Numbered from the stretch's first letter, positions 23,266 through 31,702 are shown. The stretch: 36,632 bases of DNA from Microbacteriaceae bacterium (GCA_025465035.1 JAODMH010000098.1:1-36632), one strand, 5' to 3'. Made by a program: numbers and translations. The notes: generated by a model from the sequence alone, not told the origin.

Positions 23266-24747
23266 ATGACTTCGCTCTGGCTCGACACCGCGCGCACGAT
23301 TGACACGGACTCCTTCAGCCCCGACGCCGACTACGACCTCGTCGTCGCGGGGGCCGGGCTCACCGGGCTGGTGACCGGGCTGCTCTTCGCGAGGGCGGGG
23401 ATGCGGGTCGCGGTCCTCGAGGCGCGTCATGTCGGCGCCGCGGCATCCGGCAACACGACGGCCAAGCTCAGCCTGCTGCAGGGCAAGCACCTCTCCGAGA
23501 TGCTCCGCCACACGACGCGGGCCACCGCCCGGGCGTACGTCGAGGGCAATCGAGAGGGCATGATGTGGCTGCTGCGCTACTGCGAGGAGCACCGCGTGTC
23601 CGTGCAGCGTAGGGATGCCTTCAGCTATGCTGCGAGCCCGGCGGGGGTCGAGAGGGTCGATGAGGAGTACCGCGCAGACCTCTCGCTGGGTCTCGACGTC
23701 ACGCGCGAATCGTCGCTGGACGTCCCCTTTCCGGTCTACGGTGCGGTTCGTTTGGCCGAGCAGGCGCAGTTCAATCCAATGGACGTGCTTCGCGCGCTCG
23801 CCGCGGACTTCCGTGCCCACGGCGGACTGCTGGTCGAGGACGCGCGGGTGCTGCGGGTCAAGCCCGGCGATCCCAGCGTGGTCACCACCAATCGCGGCAC
23901 GGTGTTCTCGGACAGGGTCGTGCTCGCGACCGGCACCCCGTTCATGGACCGTGGCCTCTACTTTCTCAAGCAGGAAGCGTCGCGGTCCTACGCTCTCGCA
24001 TTCCGCGTTCCGGGCGTCACGCCCGAAGGGATGTACCTCTCCGTGGATACGCCCACTCGGTCGATACGCACCACGCCGGTCGGTGGCGAGGAGCGGCTCC
24101 TGATCGGCGGAAACGGGCATCCGGTTGGCCGGCATCCCTCGCCCCTGAGTCTCGTCCACGATCTCACCCGCTGGACGGAGGAGTTTTTCCCCGGTGCGGA
24201 ATGTACCCATTCCTGGTCGGCCCAGGACTATCGACCCGCCGGCCGCATTCCCTTCACCGGATGGCTTCCTCACGGCCGTGGACGTGTCTTTATTGCGACC
24301 GGCTATGACAAGTGGGGGATGACGAACGCCGTGGCGGCGAGTCTCACGCTCGCGGCCGACATCCTCGGCGGTCATCAGCCGTGGGCGCTGAAACTGCACC
24401 GTCGCGTCACGACCCCGGCGGATGCCGGCTCGTTCCTCGGCGCGAATGCCGCGGTCGCCGTCGCCGCGACGAAGGGATATTTCGGCGCCTGGTTCACGGC
24501 GAGGCCGAGCGGCCCGCCCGCCGACGGCGGCGGCATCGTGACCCACGACCGGTTGCGACCGATCGGCGTCTCGACGGTCGACGGCGCGACCTGCACCGTC
24601 TCGACCGTCTGCACACACCTTCGCGGGGTGCTCAGCTGGAATGATGCCGAGCTCTCCTGGGACTGTCCGCTGCACGGCTCCCGCTTCACCGCGGATGGGC
24701 GGGTGCTCGAGGGACCGGCGAGGAAGGATCTTCGCAGGCTTGCCTAG
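23266..24747 (+). CDS. FAD-dependent oxidoreductase fused to a Rieske [2Fe-2S] domain
   Basis: This 493-residue protein has an N-terminal DAO/GlpO-type FAD domain. The dinucleotide motif is DLVVAGAGLTGLVTGLLFARAG, the Glu-ended strand is VAVLEARHVG, and GNTTAKLSLLQGKH follows. A late FAD segment reads RVFIATGYDKWGMTNAV. After a linker, the C-terminal 70 residues form a Rieske ferredoxin: CTHLRG (Cys449, His451) and CPLHGS (Cys467, His470), both ligand pairs intact. Such fusions occur in many bacteria; electrons likely pass between flavin and cluster. The substrate is unknown. Start ATG 23266 lies 6 nt after TACGGT, and the track start is far upstream in another gene. Confidence 0.9.
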   Translation: MTSLWLDTARTIDTDSFSPDADYDLVVAGAGLTGLVTGLLFARAGMRVAVLEARHVGAAASGNTTAKLSLLQGKHLSEMLRHTTRATARAYVEGNREGMMWLLRYCEEHRVSVQRRDAFSYAASPAGVERVDEEYRADLSLGLDVTRESSLDVPFPVYGAVRLAEQAQFNPMDVLRALAADFRAHGGLLVEDARVLRVKPGDPSVVTTNRGTVFSDRVVLATGTPFMDRGLYFLKQEASRSYALAFRVPGVTPEGMYLSVDTPTRSIRTTPVGGEERLLIGGNGHPVGRHPSPLSLVHDLTRWTEEFFPGAECTHSWSAQDYRPAGRIPFTGWLPHGRGRVFIATGYDKWGMTNAVAASLTLAADILGGHQPWALKLHRRVTTPADAGSFLGANAAVAVAATKGYFGAWFTARPSGPPADGGGIVTHDRLRPIGVSTVDGATCTVSTVCTHLRGVLSWNDAELSWDCPLHGSRFTADGRVLEGPARKDLRRLA

Positions 24748-24837
24748 GAACTCCGCGGCGTTCTCGCGATCCGCTCGGGGCCGCAATAGAGCCGGAATCG
24801 AGCTCACAGGTGGCAGCGCTAAAATATCCAGCAGCTT

Positions 24838-26523
24838 GTGGCCCGCGCCGACACGATTGGCAGGCGAGTCAGGCTCGAGAGATTGGGCCGAACAGTGACC
24901 GACATCCACCACCCAGCAGTCCCGAACACCATGGTTCCGACCACCGTCGTGCCGAGAACTCTGCCCATTACCGCCGCACCGGAGACCGGGTTCCCGACAT
25001 CGTCGATGGCGACACGTGCCGATCTCGTGCCGAGCAATGACAAGTTCGCCATCCTCAACGAACGGCTGACCCCTCGCGAGGCGATGGTCGAGGATCTGCT
25101 GTTCATCCGCAGGGTGTTGGAGAGTGCCGACATCGACTATCTGCTCATCCGCGGCAATGACACGCGACCCGTCATCGCCGTTGACCGCCGCGCGCGCAAG
25201 GCCCTACGCCGCGCTCTCGCGGCCGCCTGCGCGGAGGAGCCGTTCTATTCGAAGCCGGCCGACGGGGTACACGGACCAACGGTCCCGCTCGCCGATGGCA
25301 AGCTCGCCGCCGACAAGTCGACGCGTGCCTTCATCCTGTTCCGTCCGCGAATCACGCCGAACGGCGAACTGCGCTATGGGGCCGCAGCCGGCGTCCGCCT
25401 CGAACTCTGGACCTACGACTCGGAATTCATCACCGCACCCACCGAGAACTCGCTCATGAGGTTCGTGCTGCCCCGCACGGAGGCTCTGCGCGACACCGTC
25501 GAACTGCACGGCGAAAGTTGGCCGACACTCGCCGGCATGTTCGATCCGCAGGCCCGTGACATCGACTTCGACATCGACATCGTGTTCTCCTGGGTCGACG
25601 GTGCCGCGATCGAGTGGCAACGGGCCAGAGCCAGGCGGATGCGCAGTTACGTCGTCGGAGAGGGCGACGACTCGCAGGCCCGCTTCCGCCAGCTCGACGA
25701 GCTGAAATATGCCCTGCGTTCGGTCTACCTCTTCGCCCCCTGGGTGCGAAACATCTACGTCGTGACCGACTCGCCGAAGCCGGACTGGCTGGCCGAGCAT
25801 CCACGGGTCACGTTCGTGCCCAGCGAGCAGTTCTTCGCCGACCCCTCCGTGCTTCCCACTCACAACTCGCACGCCGTCGAGAGCCAGCTGCACCACATCC
25901 CGGGTCTCAGCGAGCACTTCCTCTATTCCAATGACGTCATGTTCTTCGGCCGCCCGGTCGGACCCGATCTGTTCTTCTCTCCCGGGGGCGTCACCAGGTT
26001 CATCGAGGCGACCACTCGCATCGGCATGGGGGACAGCAACATCGAGCGCAGCGGCTTCGAGAACGCGGCTCGGGTCAACCGACGCCTGCTGCGCGAACGC
26101 TTCGGACACACCATCACGCGGCATCTCGAGCACACCGCCGCCCCGCTGCGGAAGTCGGTGCTGCATGAGCTCGAGGCCGAATTCCCGGAGGACTTCGCCC
26201 GCACGGCTGCGAGTACCTTCCGGGCCGCGACGGACATCTCGGTGACGAACTCGCTCTACCACTACTACGCCCTGCTCACCGGGCGCGCGGTATTGCAGAC
26301 GGAGGCGAAGGTGCGTTACGTCGACACGACGATGCGCGTTGGGCTCACCGACATGACGAGGCTGTTGAGACGTCGGGATGTCGATCTGTTCTGTCTCAAC
26401 GACGGAAGCTTTCCCGAGCTGACCGTCGAAGAGCGCGCGGGTGCTGTGCGGGCGTTCCTCGAGGCCTACTACCCGATTCCGGCGCCATGGGAGCGTATTC
26501 CGGGCACGCCGACGGCCGTCTAG
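24838..26523 (+). CDS. Stealth-family sugar-phosphate transferase
   Basis: Stealth proteins transfer sugar-1-phosphates to make phosphodiester-linked surface glycans and share a core with eukaryotic GlcNAc-1-phosphotransferase. The 561-residue product shows conserved region 1 (DIDIVFSWVDGAAIEW, near residue 245) and region 2 (RFRQLDELKYALRSVYLFAPWV, then IYVVTDS). Region 3 is HNSHAVESQLHHIPGLSEHFLYSNDVMFFG, and a late LNDGS fits region 4. The N-terminal 240 residues form an extra domain. GTG 24838 follows a TAAAAT box by 12 nt; GTG 24895 and ATG 24931 are alternatives, since the first 50 residues are low-complexity. No other glycan genes are adjacent. Confidence 0.85.
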   Translation: MARADTIGRRVRLERLGRTVTDIHHPAVPNTMVPTTVVPRTLPITAAPETGFPTSSMATRADLVPSNDKFAILNERLTPREAMVEDLLFIRRVLESADIDYLLIRGNDTRPVIAVDRRARKALRRALAAACAEEPFYSKPADGVHGPTVPLADGKLAADKSTRAFILFRPRITPNGELRYGAAAGVRLELWTYDSEFITAPTENSLMRFVLPRTEALRDTVELHGESWPTLAGMFDPQARDIDFDIDIVFSWVDGAAIEWQRARARRMRSYVVGEGDDSQARFRQLDELKYALRSVYLFAPWVRNIYVVTDSPKPDWLAEHPRVTFVPSEQFFADPSVLPTHNSHAVESQLHHIPGLSEHFLYSNDVMFFGRPVGPDLFFSPGGVTRFIEATTRIGMGDSNIERSGFENAARVNRRLLRERFGHTITRHLEHTAAPLRKSVLHELEAEFPEDFARTAASTFRAATDISVTNSLYHYYALLTGRAVLQTEAKVRYVDTTMRVGLTDMTRLLRRRDVDLFCLNDGSFPELTVEERAGAVRAFLEAYYPIPAPWERIPGTPTAV

Positions 26524-26549
26524 GCGCCGCGAGGGTCGACACAATCTCC

Positions 26550-26676
26550 GGCGGCGGAGAAACCGCGTCGCGGACAGAGTAATAACCCCCTCCGCGACAA
26601 CGTATCTCCGCCGGTCGCGACACTTGCTCCGCCGCGGTCGGTTTACTCCGCCGCGGGGAGCTTTTTCTCCGCCGCG
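26550..26676 (+). repeat. Structured intergenic repeat, copy B
   Basis: The first 25 bases are identical to copy A (13677-13805) read on the minus strand. The whole 127 bp align without gaps at roughly 80%. Outer arms GGCGGAGA and TCTCCGCC and the inner 7-bp stem TCGCGGA / TCCGCGA are kept, while the loop differs (16 nt here). Four CTCCGCC boxes have the same 24-19-21 spacing. The copy fills the gap between the convergent Stealth and phosphoesterase genes. Confidence 0.85.
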
Positions 26677-26688
26677 ATTGTCGGTCGG

Positions 26689-27633
26689 CTAGACCGTCGC
26701 GAGTTCCCGCGTCGGCGGATGCAGCTCTTCGTCCGGGGCCAGCGGTGGGGTACCGCTTTCCGGGATGACCACGCCGTTCGCGGCGAGGATGCGTGCTGTC
26801 TCTTCCGCCGTGACATACGAGACCGGCGCGTATTCACCGATCGGCACGACCGAATGCAGCACGGTGTTCTCGTAGACGTGGATGAGGTTGTAAGCCTGCG
26901 CTCCGTCCCGTCCGCGTGTTCCGCCCACCGGCACATTGAGGTCTTGTGTATAGCAGGTCGCCGAGGCGACGGAGACCGGCACACCGGCAAAAGTGGCGGT
27001 GGTCGAATAGTGCAGGTGGCCCGCGATAATGCCGCGGACATCCGAACCCTGGATGACCTCGGCGAGTCCATCCTGGTCACGCAACTCCACGAGAACCGCG
27101 AGATCGAGCACGCTCGGAACCGGCGGATGGTGCATGGCGATGATGGTTCCGTGCGGAGCTGGGATCGCGAGCTCCTCAGCGAGCCAGTCGAGCTGCGCGC
27201 CGGTCACCCGCCCGTAGTGGGACCCTGGCACCGTCGAGTCGAGGGCGATGATGCGCAGACCGTTGACGTAGTGCACGCGGTCGACCGGCGCGGTGGAGGG
27301 ATACTGGCCGAGCAGCCCTTCACGGAAGTGGCCCCTGTCGTCGTGGTTGCCCATCACCCAGATGACCTTGGCGCCCATGCGCGCCGCCACCGGATCGACG
27401 ATCGCCCGCAGCTTGGAGTATGCCTCCGGGTCGCCGTGGTCGGCGAGATCGCCGGTGAACACGATCGCCTCGGGACGTGACCCGGAGGCTTCGAGTTCGT
27501 CGAAGATCTGGCGGAGATGCGCCTCGCTGTCCACGGAACCGTAGAGGGGCCCCGGTCCGGCAACGAAATGCGTGTCGCTGAAGTGAAGGATGAAATGGTC
27601 GGGCCTCGAAAACTGGGCCGTATAACCGGTCAT
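26689..27633 (-). CDS. Calcineurin-like phosphoesterase (CpdA/GpdQ type)
   Basis: This 314-residue two-metal phosphoesterase has the five metallophosphatase blocks in order: HFSDTHF, FTGDLADHGD, VMGNHDDRGHF, AMHHPPVP and AGHLHYS. This layout matches class III cyclic-nucleotide phosphodiesterases and glycerophosphodiesterases. Whether cAMP is the natural substrate cannot be told. Cytoplasmic; no signal peptide. ATG 27633 is followed by MTGYTAQFSRPDHFILHFSDTH. The segment just upstream has no clear Shine-Dalgarno and only a weak promoter. The 3' end is convergent with the Stealth gene, with repeat copy B between. Confidence 0.88.
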   Translation of the reverse strand: MTGYTAQFSRPDHFILHFSDTHFVAGPGPLYGSVDSEAHLRQIFDELEASGSRPEAIVFTGDLADHGDPEAYSKLRAIVDPVAARMGAKVIWVMGNHDDRGHFREGLLGQYPSTAPVDRVHYVNGLRIIALDSTVPGSHYGRVTGAQLDWLAEELAIPAPHGTIIAMHHPPVPSVLDLAVLVELRDQDGLAEVIQGSDVRGIIAGHLHYSTTATFAGVPVSVASATCYTQDLNVPVGGTRGRDGAQAYNLIHVYENTVLHSVVPIGEYAPVSYVTAEETARILAANGVVIPESGTPPLAPDEELHPPTRELATV

Positions 27634-27692
27634 ATACCTATCTCACCATGACAATCTGACCAGGAGGTGAACGGGGCGCGGCGATCCGTACC

Positions 27693-27702
27693 CCCAATTG
27701 GG
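27693..27702. promoter_or_regulatory. 10-bp palindrome CCCAATTGGG
   Basis: This perfect palindrome lies in the divergent phosphoesterase/SNF2 gap, just upstream of the putative leader ORF. It could be an operator; the regulator is unknown. Confidence 0.3.
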
Positions 27703-27710
27703 AGGTCGCT

Positions 27711-27740
27711 ATGCGTGCGAAACATTCGACGGAGGCCTAA
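27711..27740 (+). CDS. Possible 9-residue leader peptide upstream of SNF2
   Basis: ATG to TAA encodes MRAKHSTEA. GGGAGG lies 5 nt before the ATG, a better ribosome site than most genes in this window have. It sits 211 bp before the SNF2 start, in a leader with further inverted repeats. It is too short to judge from composition and could be chance. Confidence 0.25.
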   Translation: MRAKHSTEA

Positions 27741-27951
27741 ACTAGCTCCAGCACCCGGCTAACCCGTTCATCGTCTCGACCCCGGTACTTGAGTAATCAC
27801 TCGGTACTGAGTTGCTCGAGTCAGGGTTGGTCGAAGCGGGGTTGGTCGCAGCAGTAGTTGGCAGCGGTCGACGCAGTTCGCCGACAACCGGTTCTCTCAT
27901 CCGAGTGATTCCGCCGCAGTCGGTTCGGTGCCCAGAAGATGCAGGAGAAGT

Positions 27952-30141
27952 ATGGCTCGGTCCGGCCAGGGGCAATCGGCGCAGGATAAGGCGGGCGGCA
28001 AGGCGACGCAGCGCAAGCAATCGTCGCGCAAGCCGGCCCAGCGCCAGTCGCAGCAGCGCCGTTCGAGAGGCACGGACGACACGGGCGTGATCCCCGTGCT
28101 CGCGCGCGCCGTTCGCGAGGTCGAGGGTGCCGCGGAGCGTGGCAAGGTCGGGCCGTCGAACCGCACCAAGTTCCAGGTCATCGCGCTGCTCATGCGGGAG
28201 GAGCGAGCACGGGCCAAGAACGACAAGGAGATAACGGATGCCGAGCGCACCGAGCTCCTCAAACGGCTCGACGGCGTCGCGACCATCCTCGCCAAGACCG
28301 CGGCGCGGGACACCTCCCTCATCCAACTACTCGCCGAGGAGACAGCGGTGACGGATGCGGCGCGCACCCTCCGCCGCGACATGCTCATCGCCGCCGGCGC
28401 CGAGCTGTCTCCCGATGAGCTCATCATCGTCAAGGAACCGGATCCGGTCGCGCCCGCCGCGGAGCGCCAGGTCGTTCCCCAGTCCGTCATCGCCCGCCAA
28501 CTCTCCAATCCCTTCCTCGCCCCGGACTTCACCCAGGTCGTTAAGGCGCAGCCGGTCACCCGTCGTCTTGCCAACTGGGAGCTTCTCGAGCCGCTCTTCC
28601 GCGCCTTCGAATACGGCTCGGGTGGCAACGTCGCGAGCATGGACCTCCCAGAGCCGACCGCCGCCGACCGCAGGGTGCCGGAGAACCTCGAACTCTTCAA
28701 CCACCAGGCCGCGTTCGTGGCCAGCGCTCGAGAGGGACATCGCAGCTACCTCTTGGCCGACGAGCCGGGCCTGGGGAAGACCGCGCAGGCGCTTCTCGCC
28801 GCGCAGGTCTCGAATTCCTATCCCTTGCTCGTCGTCGTCCCCAACGTGGTGAAGATGAATTGGGCGCGCGAGGTCGACCTCTGGACGCCGAACAAGACCG
28901 CGACCGTCATCCACGGCTCCGGCGAGAACCTCGACGCCTTCGCGGATGTCGTGATCGTCAACTACGACGTGCTCGACCGTCACGTCGGCTGGCTCGGGAC
29001 CCTGGGGTTCAAGGGCATGGTCGTCGATGAGGCACACTTCATCAAGAACCGCGAGTCGCAGCGCTCGAAGCACGTGCTGGCCCTGGCTCAGAGCATCCGG
29101 TCCCGCTCACGCAACGCACTCATGATCGCGCTCACCGGCACACCGCTCATCAACACGATCGAGGACTTCCGCGCCATCTGGCAGTTTCTCGGTTGGATCG
29201 ACGGCGAGAAGCCGACCGCGCAACTCATGGGGCGGCTAGAGGAGAATGGCCTGACCCCCGCCGACTTCGGCTTCTTCGCCGAAGCCAGGCAGACCGTTAT
29301 CGACATGGGCATCGTGCGCCGCAAGAAGCTGGATGTCGCGGCCGACCTGCCGAGCAAACGCATCGCCGACCTCCCGGTCGAACTCGACGACGATCTCGGC
29401 CGGTCCATTCGCCAGGCGGAGCACGACCTGGGGATCCGGCTGCTCTCGCGTTACCGGGCATTGCTCAAGGCCCGTACCGAAAGCGCCGATATCCCGCATC
29501 CGGAACTCGTCCGCATGGTTGCCAGGGCAGAACTCGAGGAGTCGAAGGCCGCGAAGACCGGCGAGAACGTGTTCACGATGGTGCGCAAGATCGGCCAGGC
29601 CAAGGCCGTGCTCGCGGCCGACTACACCGCCCAGCTGGCACGTTCGGTCGGCAAGGTCGTGTTCTTCGCCAAGCACATCGACGTGATGGATGCGGCGGAG
29701 GAGACCCTCGCCAGGCGCGGTCTCAAGACCGTCTCGATCCGCGGCGACCAGACGGCGGCGTTTCGGCAGAACCAGGTGGACGCCTTCAACAACGACCCTG
29801 ACGTGTCGGTCGTCGTCGCATCGCTCACCGCTGCGGGAGTCGGCCTCAACCTGCAGGCAGCGTCGAACGTCGTGCTCGCCGAACTCAGCTGGACGAGCGC
29901 GGAACAGACTCAGGCCATCGACCGCGTTCACCGCATCGGTCAGGCCGAGCCGGTCACCGCTTGGCGCATCATCGCCTCACAGACCATCGATGCGAAGATC
30001 GCGGAGCTCATCGATAGCAAGGCGGGCCTCGCGGCGCGCGCGCTCGACGGTGACGACTCTGAGATCGCCGCGGAGTCCAGCGTGCAACTCGATGCCCTCG
30101 TGCATCTGCTGGAGCAGGCCATCGCCGACGCGGGGGATTAG
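27952..30141 (+). CDS. SNF2-family DEAD/DEAH-box helicase
   Basis: This 729-residue ATP-dependent DNA translocase has a basic, Gln/Lys/Arg-rich start (SAQDKAGGKATQRKQSSRKP) and a helical N-terminal domain to about residue 240. The helicase core follows: Walker A LADEPGLGKTAQALL (near 270), motif II VVDEAHFIKN (DEAH, near 358), motif III LTGTPLIN, then motif V VVASLTAAGVGLNLQAAS and motif VI QTQAIDRVHRIGQ. The pattern resembles SMARCAL1/annealing-helicase-like SNF2 proteins of bacteria. It may act in DNA repair or in phage defence; no methylase or nuclease partner is nearby. ATG 27952 has AGGAGA upstream. Its stop overlaps the maltokinase stop by 4 bp. Confidence 0.92.
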   Translation: MARSGQGQSAQDKAGGKATQRKQSSRKPAQRQSQQRRSRGTDDTGVIPVLARAVREVEGAAERGKVGPSNRTKFQVIALLMREERARAKNDKEITDAERTELLKRLDGVATILAKTAARDTSLIQLLAEETAVTDAARTLRRDMLIAAGAELSPDELIIVKEPDPVAPAAERQVVPQSVIARQLSNPFLAPDFTQVVKAQPVTRRLANWELLEPLFRAFEYGSGGNVASMDLPEPTAADRRVPENLELFNHQAAFVASAREGHRSYLLADEPGLGKTAQALLAAQVSNSYPLLVVVPNVVKMNWAREVDLWTPNKTATVIHGSGENLDAFADVVIVNYDVLDRHVGWLGTLGFKGMVVDEAHFIKNRESQRSKHVLALAQSIRSRSRNALMIALTGTPLINTIEDFRAIWQFLGWIDGEKPTAQLMGRLEENGLTPADFGFFAEARQTVIDMGIVRRKKLDVAADLPSKRIADLPVELDDDLGRSIRQAEHDLGIRLLSRYRALLKARTESADIPHPELVRMVARAELEESKAAKTGENVFTMVRKIGQAKAVLAADYTAQLARSVGKVVFFAKHIDVMDAAEETLARRGLKTVSIRGDQTAAFRQNQVDAFNNDPDVSVVVASLTAAGVGLNLQAASNVVLAELSWTSAEQTQAIDRVHRIGQAEPVTAWRIIASQTIDAKIAELIDSKAGLAARALDGDDSEIAAESSVQLDALVHLLEQAIADAGD

Positions 30142-31562
30142 GACAGCACGGAACGTTCGACCAGTCGCGTGATCGCCTCGGTCGGTATGGCCAGCCAGTC
30201 GGGACGGTTGCGCGCTTCATAGACGGCCTCGTAGAGCGCCTTGTCGATTTCGAAGGCGTCGAGGACGGCGCGGTGTTCGCGCAGGTCGCGCCCGGATCCC
30301 GCGATGTAGCCGTCGAGAAAGGCGCCCTGGCAATCCGCGGCCCAGCTGCCCGCGGAATGGCCGCCCGCGCGGGCGAAGGAGCCGGCCACGTAATCGAAAG
30401 AACGCAGCATGCCCGCGACGTCGCGCAGCGGGATATCGGGCAGCGATCGTTCCCGCATCGGCCGCATCGGCTCGCCCTCGAAATCGAGAACCACCCAACC
30501 TCTCCCCGGCACGGCGAGGACCTGCCCGAGGTGGAGGTCCCCGTGGATACGCTGCAGCGCTGGCCACGGGCTCATCCTGGCGCGCGAGTAGACCTCCTCC
30601 AGCGCCTCCCGATGGTCGGCGAGCGTCGGTACCTCCTTCGCCGCGAGCTCGAAACGCCGACGCATGCCCGCAATCACGGCGGCGATATCGGCCGGGATGG
30701 TGGTTCGGGAGGGAAGTGCGCCGGCCAGCGTCCTGTGCATGGCTGCCGTCGTCTGGCCAAGTGCGCGTGCGCGGTCGCTGAAGTCTTCACCGATCTCGAT
30801 GGCCCGTACCGCAACACGCCACGCATCCTCGACGCCGGGGATGAACTCCTGCGCGAAGGCGAGATGGCCGGTGGCGATGCCGTGCGGATCCCCTGCGTCG
30901 TGCCACCGTCCGGTGACATGCCCGATCGCCCTCGGCACGATCGCGGACCCGGCCTCCCCGAGCACCGCAGTGAGCACGACATCCGGATTCTCGCCGTCGT
31001 GCAGTGCGCGAAACAATTTGCAGATGACGGGAAACGACCGCTCGCCGTTCTCGGTCGTGATGTCGTAGACGATCGATGTGTTCGACTGCTCGCCGCTGAG
31101 CACTCGGGACGAGCGGATCGTCGCGCCATCGTCGCCGAGGTTGCGGCGGCCCCTGGCGACGATGCGGTCCGAGCCGTCGGCTGCCAGCACCGTGCCCTCA
31201 TCGAGGATGAGCCTGAGCAGCGATTCCGCGAAGGCGGGGTCGTGGGGCCCGTCGTAGATCCACGTCGTGTCGGTGCCATCCCCGCGGGTCGCGATGAGCG
31301 CACGCTCCGCCCCCTCAAGTGGGACGCGTCGTTCCGTGAGCGGGACCTGGTAGAGCAGCGGATGCTCCGCACTGTCCAACACGAATTGAACGCTGATCGA
31401 CACGGCATCGTCCGCACTGTCGAGGCGGAACCCGTCGATGAACTCGAAGCGGGGCGCGCGCGCCTTGCCCGCGTACCAGCGCTGTCGCGTCATCCATGCC
31501 GCGAGATAGCCGGGAACCTCGTCCACGACCACCTCCATCGGCAAACCGGGCCCGTCGCCCAC
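30138..31562 (-). CDS. Maltokinase-type phosphotransferase
   Basis: This 474-residue protein matches maltokinase (Mak/Pep2), which makes maltose-1-phosphate for the GlgE alpha-glucan route. The N-terminal cap domain has the signature TRQRWYAGKARAP. The C-terminal kinase lobe has the Brenner motif IHGDLHLGQVL, the metal-binding VVLDFEGEPMRPMRERSLPDIPLRDVAGMLRSFDYV, and a helical end. Residues typical of Mak over general aminoglycoside phosphotransferases are present. No treS, glgE or glgB is in the window, so it is an orphan here. GTG 31562 lies 5 nt after a TAGGGT box; ATG 31538 is an alternative. Confidence 0.85.
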   Translation of the reverse strand: MGDGPGLPMEVVVDEVPGYLAAWMTRQRWYAGKARAPRFEFIDGFRLDSADDAVSISVQFVLDSAEHPLLYQVPLTERRVPLEGAERALIATRGDGTDTTWIYDGPHDPAFAESLLRLILDEGTVLAADGSDRIVARGRRNLGDDGATIRSSRVLSGEQSNTSIVYDITTENGERSFPVICKLFRALHDGENPDVVLTAVLGEAGSAIVPRAIGHVTGRWHDAGDPHGIATGHLAFAQEFIPGVEDAWRVAVRAIEIGEDFSDRARALGQTTAAMHRTLAGALPSRTTIPADIAAVIAGMRRRFELAAKEVPTLADHREALEEVYSRARMSPWPALQRIHGDLHLGQVLAVPGRGWVVLDFEGEPMRPMRERSLPDIPLRDVAGMLRSFDYVAGSFARAGGHSAGSWAADCQGAFLDGYIAGSGRDLREHRAVLDAFEIDKALYEAVYEARNRPDWLAIPTEAITRLVERSVLS

Positions 31563-31567
31563 GCATC

Positions 31568-31573
31568 ACCCTA
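31568..31573 (-). promoter_or_regulatory. -10 box, leaderless-type (TAGGGT)
   Basis: On the minus strand TAGGGT lies 5 nt before the GTG of the maltokinase gene. Confidence 0.45.
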
Positions 31574-31615
31574 CGCAGCGGGTGGGCGATGGACCAGCCC
31601 TGGCCGCGACCAACG

Positions 31616-31684
31616 TCGACAGCGGAGGTTTGGCGCGACCGCCGCGCGCCGCGCGGCGCGCTCACGCCGAACCTCCGCTGTCGA
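31616..31684. repeat. Large hairpin element with an internal 18-bp palindrome
   Basis: Two 23-nt arms (31616-31638 and 31662-31684) pair at 21 positions, one of the two differences being a G-U wobble. The arms share the core TCGACAGCGGAGGTT. The 23-nt centre contains the perfect palindrome GCGCGCCGCGCGGCGCGC. It is very GC-rich and lies 54 bp upstream of the maltokinase start. It is unlike copies A/B and occurs once in this window. REP-like element or cruciform are both possible. Confidence 0.75.
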
Positions 31685-31702
31685 GCGCAGGGAACGGCGC
31701 GC

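Larger units (their letters stand above)
27634..27951. other. 318-bp gap: divergent promoter region and SNF2 leader
   Basis: The gap between the phosphoesterase and SNF2 genes holds a 10-bp palindrome CCCAATTGGG (27693-27702) and a possible 9-codon leader ORF (27711-27740). A 10-bp inverted repeat AATCACTCGG (27795-27804) / CCGAGTGATT (27901-27910) spans about 100 nt. The direct repeat GGGTTGGTCG is also present. The SNF2 ribosome site AGGAGA is at the end. No longer ORF is supported. Confidence 0.5.

Noticed and set aside
24748-24837. Possible regulatory RNA between the FAD/Rieske and Stealth genes
   Set aside because: Only 90 bp, no strong stem, and a TAAAAT box explains it as a promoter region.
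27812-28090. ORFs overlapping the SNF2 leader and start, in both directions
   Set aside because: They overlap the clear SNF2 frame and show only Arg/Ser-rich composition.
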